Shown piece by piece: positions 11,339-23,500 of a DNA stretch of 64,000 nucleotides; the stretch's first letter is position 1, and every line of letters begins with the position of its first letter. The stretch covers positions 4,340,001 to 4,404,000 of the forward strand of contig NC_047073.1 in NCBI RefSeq assembly GCF_902459465.1, written 5' to 3'. The translations under genes were made by a program, and so were the position numbers. This stretch comes from Asterias rubens (taxonomy: Eukaryota; Echinodermata; Asteroidea; Forcipulatida; Asteriidae). The notes beneath the pieces were generated by a model, which saw nothing but the letters and a program-made list of their open reading frames with translations, was not told where the DNA came from and made no database searches.

Positions 11339-12797
11339 AAACATTGAGCTTTCAATGCAAACATTTGATGTTTCAATGTTAAAGAAAGTCTGCTTGACAG
11401 ATTTGGGGAGCTTAAATCAACAGAAAATATTTTGAAATTCATTTATCTTTTGAATATTAATAAGGATTTTTTGTTCAGTTGTTTTTTTTGTCATTTCAGG
11501 CACGTACGAATCCTCTAAATGAATTTTTAATAAATACTAAAATATTCAAACAAAAATATATAAATAAAAGCAACTTTTTGAAATGTGCCTTCTTATTACA
11601 GCATATAAAAATAATTAAAGTTGTTCATTTCAAATTTTGTCAGCTTGTAATAATATTAAAAAATGCAAAATACTACGATATTAGCCTTCTGCTTAAAGAT
11701 TAACCTACAAATATTGCTAAGATTATTTCTACAGTAAAAAAGAAACGTTCTAAAATTGTGTGAAAAAAAAACCTTGTGGGTCTGTTTGAGAAACAGCATT
11801 ATCTGCTTTCAACTTTCAAAAATGGTTAAGTTTTTCTGAGCTTTTCTAAAATGTGTCATTAGAGTTGAAGTCATTCCTTCGTAAAACAAAGATCTGAAAT
11901 ATTACTTAATAATGGCATCCATTCCTAAGGTTCAAAACTATTTTTCCGAGAGATGGTTTATAAATATTTGGATTAAAAATTTGGGTGATATTTGCAAAAC
12001 TTTTGAGTTATTCACCTTCAAGTGTCAAGTCTCAGTGCTCCCCCTCCCACCCTCCAGTCAAGAAGGAGATTAGCCTGTGGATATTTGTATTATTAATTTT
12101 TTCTTTTCTGTAGGGCTTCTTCGGCAAGCACTGTAGTGTTAGGAGGAGTAGTGTCTGTTGACACCCTCTTTTTATCTGGCGATTACACGCAAGGGTATTG
12201 TAAGTGAACAATTTGGACACCCAGTTTTTTAAATTTTGAGCAAATGCGGACCCAACTTGACCAAATCCTGGCTTAAACCTTGGCACTGAGTATACAGTGT
12301 TTAGCACACATTTGGTGTCGGCTCAAAACCAACCACACATTACACCCAAAGCAGTCAAGACAAAACATCTATCCAATTTCTACATGTTGTTAATAAAATG
12401 AGGGAAAAACCCCGCTGAAAACCAGATAACTTTATAGGTTCTTATTGGTCTACTATATTATGTATATATAACAGGTTAAAAGCTGCAAAAGCTACATGTT
12501 TCTATGTACAGATATACAACAAGTACGCATGCCAATTTAAAAATAAACACCCAAAATAGCGATGTAATATGATTCACTACAAGTTTAAACATGGAGTGAA
12601 ATTACACCTAAAGAAACAAATTCCATGAAGATGAAGATGAATTTTCTCTATCACCAGACATCAGTTATCCATACAACTTCCGATTCAATTTACAGAGTTA
12701 TTAGGAATTTGAGTTCGCAAAACGGCACAACACCATCAAGTTATTTGTTAAAACATGGTGCAATCAAACAAAGGCAGGCTCAGAGAATTGAGAGAAG
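11339..12797. other. No recognisable feature
   Basis: Low-complexity AT-rich DNA with no exon-like conservation and no clear repeats. Confidence 0.5.
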
Positions 12798-12983
12798 GCC
12801 TTAATGTGCATAACGCCACTGCATTAGAGCGCCCCCATGTGGATGTCTAACGGAGGTTGCTCATTGGCCAAACCTGCACATCGGGCGTACAAAGCTGTAC
12901 CTTTTTACCTATCTTTTAGTGGTCAAATGACATTTGACCACTAAAAGATAGGGGCAGGATGACGTCAAACGTGAAGTCTATAC
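12798..12983. mobile_element. Short MITE of the same family, copy 2, with a perfect hairpin
   Basis: Shares GTTGCTCATTGGCCAA...CCTG and the ATGACGTCA...GTCTATA end with 45698-45872. Positions 12908-12952 form a perfect 45-bp palindrome (22-bp arms around one base). Confidence 0.65.
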
Positions 12984-13139
12984 TGTGTGATTCAGCAAAC
13001 TCACATCCAAAGTATGTGTCCGCCAGAGCAGAAATTTGCATAAATTTAAATAAATATTTCACCCCAATCTAAAAGTACAACTCTCATGTCAGGTCATTGC
13101 CTTGCATGTTATGTCAAGTGATACTGATTGATATTAAAA

Positions 13140-13500
13140 ATACTAGGGTTATGTCTTGAGAAAGTTTAAAGGTCGTTTGTTGAGATTAGCAAGGTCTCAA
13201 GGTTATATTGCATCACCAAGGTCATTCCTCAATGCTAATATCCAAGGTTTTAGCGTCTAGGTCAAAGGTCACATTACCATACATTGACAATAATGATGAA
13301 GGTCATATCAATTAATTACTTGGCTGGTATGCGACCTACATATCTGTAGGTTATATCTAAGGTCGTATTGTGTCAAAACTTTACAACCGTGTTGCATTGA
13401 TCTGACAACTTGCTTAACTCTCGGCTCAGCTGGTATGTCGAATGTATGACCTACAGTGTACATGGATCATATAGGTCATTTCTAAGGTCGTATCCAAACA
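13140..13500. other. AGGTC-rich stretch downstream of AOPEP
   Basis: Many AGGTC/AAGGTC words at irregular spacing, including one perfect DR1 (AGGTCAAAGGTCA, 13259-13271). It may be a degenerate repeat or a cluster of nuclear-receptor half-sites. No ORF or RNA gene seen. Confidence 0.4.
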
Positions 13501-13975
13501 TGGTATAGACACATGACTTAACAAATTTGTTGCATTGATATGATTATTTGTTTGTAACTTAGCAGAGTCAAACTTATCCATTGAAATGTATTTGCTTGTT
13601 AATATTGCAGGAAGCCAGTAACATACAATTGGTTGAGTTTCTGACTAGATTACTACAAAACTATTTGCTTACTGGGCAGAGCCCAACTTCATAAAGCTGT
13701 TAAATAGAAGAAAATACTGCTCAACAAATTTATTTGCTAAGCAACAAATGAGTGAGACACAAGTCGCAACAATGTCAACTTAATCAAATGATGGCTGGTA
13801 ACTTGTTTTTGTTATTAGCAGTATTTCCTGTGCTTAGTAGTATTTCCTGTGCTTAGCAGTATTTCCTGTGCTTAGCAGGTTTTTGAGCCTACAGGCTTAA
13901 CACAATTGGGTCCAGGTGTAGCCACCCGCCTGCCCAACCCCCTTGTAAATGATCCAAGCGTTTTGAAACTGTACC

Positions 13976-16900
13976 TTAGACGTCACCAAAGAGCATCTTC
14001 TGGACTGTGACCAGGCAACCTTTATCCATCTCACTCTCAACTGCTTGTAGGGAGGCCTCGGCAACCAGCCTCTGTATCGGGTCTTTAGTCGCAATCAACT
14101 CACCGTACAGATAAACTCCCATGGACTGTTGTTAAACAAAAAAAGGAAAATATATTCTTTAAGTAATAATAATAATAATAATATGAGATTTGAAGCACCG
14201 GACAGTTGCTAATAGACCGATCCATTAAGCTCCGCCCCATTGCGTATTGACCAATCACAGCGCAACGAAGGTCAGACAAATAAGGTCCGACATGCGTGCG
14301 GGTATCTTGGCACGCGCGTCAGAATTGTTCAGAAAGGCATTGGAGAGCCCCACGTGTTCTTGCTCACACGTGCGTTGTGGGCGGAGCCTACTGGATCGGT
14401 CTATTATGTACAAAAAAAATCCGACTTCTGACATAACTCTGAAATTCTCGACCCTGATTTACGTGTAGTCAAAATTACATCTCTGAATTCTACTCACTGG
14501 TATTACTTATCAGTTTTTATCAGTAATATAGCTGTAGTATAAACATGTTCACCCTGGAACCAACTGCCCCAAGGCCAGTGACCCTGACCCACTGCTGGTG
14601 TTAAAACAAACCAGAAATGCTAAAGAGCAGAGAGAAAGTCCTACCGTTTTTAAATTAATTTCTCCCCAAAATATTTGGTTGATTTTTAAGATTTAAAGTT
14701 GCTTCACGTTAACACTTAACACCGTTTCCCAATAGTTCACATAATAAACAAGAACCTGAAAATTTATTTTAGATATTTGTGTCAGTCAGTAAACCCACAG
14801 CCACTGGAACCCTACACCACACATTGACACAACTACGCCCGACAGATGTTTGATCAGATAGGAAAGATCTTGTTGAAATCTGTTCATTCCCTAACCGATA
14901 AGTTCCAACCAGAGTTTGTCACAGGCAAACTCACTTTTAAAGGCAGTGGACACTATTGGTTATCACTCAAAACATTTATTAGCATAAAACCTTACTTGGT
15001 AACGAATAATGGAGAGCTGTTGATAGTATAAAACGATGTGAGAAACAGCTCCCTCTAAAGTAATGTACTTTTCGAGAAAGAAGTAATTTTCCACGTATTT
15101 GATTTCAAGACCTCAGAATTTGAGATCTCGAAATCAAGCATCTGAAAGCACACAACTTCTTGTGACAAGGGCGATTTTTCGTTCACTATTATCTCGCAAC
15201 TTCGACGACCCATTGAGCTCAAATTTTCACAGGTTTGTTATTTTTTGCATATGTTGAGATACACCAAGTGAGAAGACTGGTCTTTGACAATTACCAATAG
15301 TGTCCAGTGTCGCTAAAGGGTTATTTACGTAGTGAAATTACCTGCTCTTCAATAAGAAATATTCTGATATCTCCGTAACCATCCAGATATCTATGTCTGA
15401 TAACGAGCTCGCACCATCGATGTCTGACTTCCGCATTCTGCTTGACCAGTCCGTAGGCTTCCTTCAACTGCTGCATGGTCTTACCGGTCAAGCGATGACC
15501 CTTCTCGATCAGCAACTCCAGCAGGAGCACCAGCTGGTCTGGGGTCAGCTTGGACCAGTTGGTGTTGGTGGGGTCGGTCAGTTTGGCCAGGAGGGCACCG
15601 GTGTGCTTCCGCTTTTGGGCTTTGCTACTTTGTCTGATGGCCTTGTCCGCGGCCAGCCATTTATTGCACTGTGGAATGACAAAGACAATTTTTTTTTTAA
15701 TTCTTGGATCTCAGATTTTATATTACACAGGTAATATTGAGTAGGCCTACAACTACATGTACAAGGGATAACCTGCATGTACATTATGCTATTCATTCAA
15801 TCCCATTTTTTTTAAATTTTTCAAATAGCAACAGAACTCAGAAATCAGACCAAAGTAGGAGGACTATTATGCCTGACTAGTACAGGAGCAAACATAAGCT
15901 GTGAGAAAGTGACAACAAACGTGCTCCCGCCAAACTTTCACAACTCATATAAATAATAATAATAAAAAGTATTTATATATGCTAAATGCTAAAGGTGCTT
16001 TACAGATTAAAGATCAGAAACAGAAATATGAATTTATTTGTACGAATACCCTTAAAAACATGAAATTACAAATAAAAAACTTAAAGGAACATTACAGAAT
16101 TGGTAAGAAATTAGATTATTTATTTCTCATCAAATATGACATTTCAACAGATGTTTTCTACTATCATCATCATTAGACCATGTAAGTTTTGTGTAAATCT
16201 GTGATATTCACGATTTTTGTTTCTTACATGTACCCTTTAAAGGAGAAATTTAGTAAACTACACAAATGCAGACAATGCAAATACTAGGCCTAGCAAGTAC
16301 CAGTTAAAAAAACCAAAACAATTAAGTCATTTAAAAAGGAGAAATAATCAAATGGAATAGGAAATATTTGAACACATTAATATTAGACCAAAGGAGTTAA
16401 TTCATCAATACACAGAAAAAAACAAGGACTGAAAATTGTTACAAAATACAACAGGACAAAAAGAAATTGTATTTCACAACTACAGAACCATTATAAAACA
16501 AAAGGTAGGAAGAAACTATGAATAAATAGCAGGCCTGATACTTCACGGAGGCAACGAGGCAATTGCCTCCGTGTCCCCTTGCCATTGCCTTGGTGCCCTT
16601 GAAATGTGATGTTTCACTCATTTCTTTAAAGCTTTTGCATTTCTTACAAAAATATTTCAAGGAAAATTTTCTGTCATTACTAACTTTACACAATTTTATG
16701 TCCAAATCGGTGAACAATATATGTCTTATACCACTGTTATGCACCCTCTTTAATAACAATCTTAATGAAAATCGGAAATCAGATTAAAGTAGGAAGAATA
16801 TCATGTCTTATAATACTTGTAAAAGAAAAACGTTCTTTGCTCCGTGCTAAAACATCTTTCATCTTAAAGGCAGTGGACACTATTGGTAATTACTCAAAAT

Positions 16901-19900
16901 AATTATTATTACAAAACCTTTCTTGGTAACGAGTATTGGGGGGAGAGGTTGATGGTATCAAACGTTGTGAGTAGTGATGTAGTTTTTGCGAAAGAAGTAA
17001 TTTTCCACAAATTTGATTTTGAGACCTCTAGATTTATAATTTGAAGTCTCAAAATCAATCATCTGAAAGCGCACAACTTTGTGTGACAAGGGTGTTTTTT
17101 CTTTCATTATTATCTTGCAACTTCGTCGACCGATTGAGCTCAAACTTTCACAGGTTTGTTATTTTATGCAAATGTTGAGATACACCAAGTGAGAAGACTG
17201 GTCTTTGACAAATACCAATAGAGTCCAGTGTCTTTTAGCCTAGCCTGGGTAAATCCTCCCACCAATGGCACCTATCTTACCTCTGATTCAACCTGCTGTA
17301 TCAGGCTATTATCCCAGCAGAATGTCTCTGGTCTGAGAGCAGAAGGCATTCCTGCACAGTCTAACCACTCGGAGCTTACAACTTCTGGGCTCATTCCATT
17401 CTCCCTAGAGAGGGGAATCAAATTGGTAATGCATTAATCCCAAGTTTTTACCGTACAAAATATAACAATGTTGAACTTAAAAACTTCTTTTTTCATCCAC
17501 AAAAAGCTTGTTTAAAGCAATCAACTATTTAATCCTTCGTTTACATCCAACCCGGCGGGCCTCTCTTAAAAATATTCCAGGCAGTATGTATGTAGTTCAT
17601 AATCTACTTAAATTTGGTTAGAAAGTGATGTCAAAGGTCATAAAATAAGGTGGCCAGACCCTAGACTCTTTATCCAAATTCGTGTCCCATTTCCTGTACG
17701 TAATGATCTTGAGGAATCCTACTTCTAAAAGTACCAACAAGGTGCCTGACTAGTCTAACTTCCAGATACACTTGCATTGCATTGCATTGACGTAAACAGA
17801 TGGGGGAAAATGTGGAATGATGACATGAAACAAATATTTCCAAAGGGTAAGCAAGAGCCATCTCTGCCCTCACAATTACCTACTTTATGCCGAGGTGTAC
17901 TAGGTATACTTACAAGAGTTCGGGGAAAGTTTCAAACAGCATGTCGATGAATTGCTGGGATAGAACAAGCTGCCCTCGATACTTCAGGACGTAGGCACGG
18001 AGAAATCTCAGCAGGTGAGTTGAGCCTACTTTGTTGGAGAGATGTTGCAGAAAGAAGTAGCCCTGAAATTGTGACAAACTAATTATTAATTGGACACTCA
18101 AAATATGTGTTGGCATAACAACTTACTTAGTAACGAGCGACAGAGAGCTATTATTATTGTTATTATTATCATTATTATTATTTTTTTATATTTTTTTTAT
18201 GCAAGTTGCCAGTCAAACAAGGCCTGAGGGCCACTTCAAGGTGTGGGCTACAATTATTTTTCCCAGAGGCTGTTGCCTCCTACTCCTTGGGCTGAAACAG
18301 GGTTACCCCTTTTATAGTCCATACGGATGTAGGCTTGGGTATCATCAGTCCGAATCCTGGCCGGTAGAGCAGAAAGAACTACCTCCCCAATTTTACGTAG
18401 CAAGTGTCACGACCGGGATTCGAACCAACACTCTGCTGATCAAACACAAGAGCTTGAATCCTGCGCTCTTAAACGCTCGGCCATGACATTGTGAGAAACC
18501 ACTCACTCTAAAGAAACATATCTTTTTTTAAACAGGTAATTTCTCACGCAATTGTTTGAAAATGATAAATACTTCAGGGTATGAAAGCACTCAAATTTTT
18601 GGGTATTTTGATCTCTCATTACTTTCCTGCAACTTCTATTGAGCCAACATGTTCACAGATTTGTTGTTTTATCAAAAACAAGGCCATCTTTTGAAATGAA
18701 ATTTTCACATGTTAGTTTTATGGTACACATCTTTATAGCAATCGAACGGTTAAAAAAAAACCAAAGGTTTCAAGAATAAAAACTTAAAATGAATACACTT
18801 TCCCACCTTTAGATAATGAACCTGTTGGAACCACTTCTCTTGATTCATGCCGTTCTTCACAACGGCCGGCTTTCTACTTCCACTACCGGCATAGTTTAAG
18901 GAACCGACTCCTGCCATCGGTCTCATGACCTGGAGGTCAGCTGCTGTATTCCTTAGCTCTTGCTGCAACACCTTGAAGCGGATCAGACCCTTCAGGTTGG
19001 ACCAATCCTTGAACTGTTTCTCAGGCAGCTGTTAAGAAAAACAGAAAGAGGGCTGGCTCAGTGGTTTCTTTCCCTGCATTTTAAATCTAAAGACCCCCAG
19101 TTCGAACTCCACCTCAGACTAGAGTTTCCTTGCTGTGGACTTGATTTTCAGTCCCTACCTAATTGCGTGAGTTTTCCCCATTTGGGGTTTTCCTCCCACA
19201 TTTAAAACTCAAGCTCTGATGTTTCTGTTCAGCACAGTGTGGGTATGAGGCAAGGTCGGGACACTTGTGTCCCTACAAAGTGTCTGCGGCCAAGACACTT
19301 AACTACAATTGCAACTCTCCACCCAGAGGTAAATGGGGACCTGTGATGGCAGAGATGGTTCTTGTGATTGATTTGGAGTAGTGTGCTCGGCAGCACAGGC
19401 TGTATACTCCCCAGGGAGCTGAGATGGTTTAAGGAATGTATTAAATTGCCCAGTGACCAGGGTTGGATTTCACAAAGAGTTAAGACTAGTCCTATCTCAA
19501 GTTAGGATGAGTTATTTCGTCTTAACTTAGGACTAGCCATACGTTTTTAATAATCTCCTAGGACTAGCCCCAAGTTACTAATGGGCTTCGAAAAGGCCCT
19601 TCTGGTGTATAAAGCGCTATAAAAAAGACAATTATTATTATTGTTGTTATCATTAATTCAATTATTTAATCTCACCTTCTCCACAATTCCATGAATCTGA
19701 TCTTCAAGAAATGTAGCGAATCCCTCGCTCAGCCACTCCTCGGTCCAATCCTGCGCACCGATCAACAATCCGAACCAAGAATGTGTGACCTCATGGGCGA
19801 GTCTGGGACACAGACTCCGGTCGCCAGGCAGTAAGGTGTGCGATACAAAAACAAGGCTTGGACTGTTGAGTTGAAATCAAAGAAGATATTAATTTAAGAA

Positions 19901-20471
19901 TTATTGTACAAACTAAAGTGTGACAAAACTAATGTCATAATGTCAAAAACAAGAAGTATTGCTTTTTTGATCAAACTTAATTTATAAATTCTGTTGAAAA
20001 AAGAGCTTTCAAATAATTGAGGGGTAAATATCATAACAAGAAGCTGAATTTTTATAAAACTCTCTCAAACTCTTTCAAGAAAATCCTACCTCTTTGAAAT
20101 AACTTTTAAGGCAATTTACTGACAATTTTTGATGAATGTACTATGTCACATGGTTAGGGGCAAGCTTGTTGTTGTTTTTTTTTTACAAAAGAGGCAACAA
20201 ACCCAATTAAGTTTTTATTTGTATGCAATGTAACCCAAACAAAGCTAAAAGCCACTCAGTCAATATTTCATATAACTACTGCAACTATTGCACTCATAAG
20301 ACATAAATAATTTGTATACTACTGCACCAGTACTTGCTAGTCATTTTGGTAGTCATTTCACTGCTCAGTCAGCTTTTTCAATATTCTATTCCAAATAAGT
20401 AAGGATGCTTTTCAAGACGGGATAAGCCAGCCATATCACTTGGAGTGAATTTTGAGTGGTCCTCGGGTGTT

Positions 20472-20506
<35 letters not shown>

Positions 20507-23500
20507 CCGTTTTTATATAGCGCTTTTCACACCCGGAGGGCGTCCCAAAGCGCTTCACATTATTACCCCTGGTCACTGGGCCTTAATTCACTCCTTAAAC
20601 CATCTCAGCTCCCTGGTGGAGTATGCAGCCTGTGCAACATTAATATGCGCTACTCGGCTAAATCAATCACAAGAACCATCTCTGCCCTCACAGGTACCCA
20701 TACCTAGCATATAGGCACTAAGTATGACATTTCTTGATATTTTGAGACAAAAGGACAACACAAACCTGGCGAGGCCAAGGCTAGCAAAGCACTTTGGCAG
20801 CACGAGAACGTCTTGTCTGTGAAATGGATGTGAACCAAGGACCTCAAAGCAGGCTGCCTGGTATCTGGGTAAGTGATGGGAAAACTCTGCCTCCACAAAA
20901 TGAAGGATTGAAGCTGGGGCGAACAGTCTTGAGGGCAGTGTGGCTGATTGAGAGCTGTGGAGAAAATAAAAGAATACCAAAATATACATTTTATTTCGAG
21001 TTTTTCATCCATAGTATCAAAGCACTGGACACTTTTGGTAATTATCAAAGACCAGTATTCTCCCTTAGTGTATACCAACATAATGCATAAAATAACAAAT
21101 CTGTGAAATTTTTTACTAAATTGGTCATCAAAGGTTCCAGAGAATAATGAAAGAAAAAACACCCTTGTTGCAAAAATGTGTGTGCTTTCAGATGCATGAT
21201 AAAAGGCTTCAGGCCTGAAGTCTTTTATCAGATTCAAATATTTGAGTGAGGAATTACCTCTTTCTCAAAAACTACGTTACTTTAGAGGGAGATGTTTCTC
21301 ATAATGTGCTATACTATCAATAGCTCTCCATGGCTCACTAGCAAGTAAGTTTTAATGCTAAAAGTTATGTGAGTAATTACCAATAGTGTCCAGTGCCTTT
21401 AAAGGTGGGGTGAAAGTGTATTTTTTATGTCACATTGGGCAATTTTTACGGGCAATCCAAGCTGCAAGCAAAAGGAATTTTTTGGTTCTAAGAGCCATTT
21501 TTTTATCAGTATCTTATTACTCTCCCGAGGAAATACCAAAATTTTTGTGAATAAATTGTCTTAATGAGGATTGCCTGGTTGTGACTGCTCTATATTCAAG
21601 TCCCCAATCTTTTGAAATTGCTATGTCCCAAAAATCTCCTCATAATTTTCCCGTTAGGAATTAGGGTTGAGGTTAGGGTTAGAGTAGGTGCTGGGATGTT
21701 TTTTATTTTGTTTAATTTTTTTATTTTTGTTATGCAAGTCGCCCAAAACAAGGCTAAAAGCCACTCTAGGTTAAGGGCTACAAGGAAGAAAACATAGACA
21801 TGCAGAAACTCAGTGGAGCTGAAGGTAGGAATTGACATTCCTCTTAAAAAGATGGCAGATCATAGGATGAAGGGAAACATGCACCAGGCAAGGAGTTCCA
21901 AAGAGATGCAGTACGAGGGAAAAAGCTACTTGAGTAGCTCTTTGTTCTACATCTCGGCACAGCCACAGTATAAGGATGAGAACAAGCAGAAAGCCTGGGT
22001 TGGATAGACTGGTGGAACATTTACCATGGAAATATCTGTAAAACAGGCAAAGGCTGGCTACAGACCTTCGGTGATATAGGAGTGTCAAAGTATAGGGCTG
22101 TCGGAACATAAATGTGTTACTGGAACTGGTTGCCTGTAAATTGCCTGATGTGGCATGGCCCTTATTCTTCAAGGTTAAAACACAAAGATGAAGTACTCAC
22201 TTGTCTGCCGAGTTGCTTGGAGGCTGACCAGGTAACGGTGGAATGTTAACGGATTTCCATTTACCGATGGCTAAGGCTAGGACTGAGCATGGCATAGGCA
22301 TAAAGGTGCTGTGATATCGATGTAACGATTGTCCTGAAAAAAACCGGCAAAAGATCAGCAATTAATCTAATGTCAACAAGGCTCATTTTTTTACTGCCAC
22401 TTCAAGAGGGACTTCAAGGTCAAATTGAGTTTTGGCTTCCACAAATATTTCCAAAAGTCCTAAAGGATTATGTCGAAGAACAAACTACATCCATGTGTCT
22501 CTAATCTCACATTAAAATGGTGTAAAAATGCCAATGGTTGATACCCTCTAAGTGCAATTTTGGTCAAAATCCAAAATCCTTCAATGCTTTCGCATTTATT
22601 GTATGGTCTGTGGATTTGGACAAATGAATATTCAGTCCATTCCTGAATTCTTTTGATATTCAATCAAAATTGCATTAAGTTTGAACTTTGAACTCGTGCA
22701 AAAACTCCTCTTTGGACTGTACTGACCCATTTGTTTTTGCTGTCTGATGGAATCGTGTTTCAAATTTCGCTCTGAGAGGGTACCAAATAAAATGACATAC
22801 AACCATTTTAATGTGAGGTAAGAGACTTGGAATTTGCTTTCAGACTTTCATATGGACTCTATCTATTCGGAAATGAGTGCAACACAAAACCGAGTTTGAC
22901 CTTGGAGCCCCTCTTTAAAGGCAGCAAACACTATTGGTAATCAATCAAAATAATTATTAGCATAAAACCTCACTTGGTAACGAGCAATGGGGAGAGGTTG
23001 ACAATATAAAACCTTGTGAGAAACGGCTCCCTCTGAAGTGACATAGTTTTCGATAAAGAAGTAGTTTTCCACGAATTTGATCTCGAAACCTCAGATTTAG
23101 AATTTGAGGTCTCGAAATCAACCATCTAAAAGCACACAACTTCGAGTGACAAGGGTGTGTTTTCTTTCATTATTATCTCGCAACATCAACGACCAATTAA
23201 GCTCAAATTTTCATAGGTTTGTTATTTTATTTTTATGTTGAGATACACCAAGTGAGAAGACTGATCTTTGACAATTACCAATAGTGTCCAGTGTCTTTAA
23301 GCACAAGCTGCTAAGCACAACAACATCTTGCTTACCATTTTGTTCTGGTGTTACGATTGCTTCAGTATCTCCGCTCATCAGAACAACCCACTCTGAGGGT
23401 GCTCTGATCTTAGCCAGCCATGTTGACGAGACTCCGGGGGGCTCTTGGCAGGGGAACAATGATCGATTGTTGATCCAGGCACCAGGTGTAAATACACAAT

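Noticed and set aside
20704..21237. 177-codon minus-strand ORF
   Set aside because: It overlaps AOPEP exon 4 in the wrong frame and runs on into intron and a MITE; the adjacent frame carries the conserved AOPEP residues.
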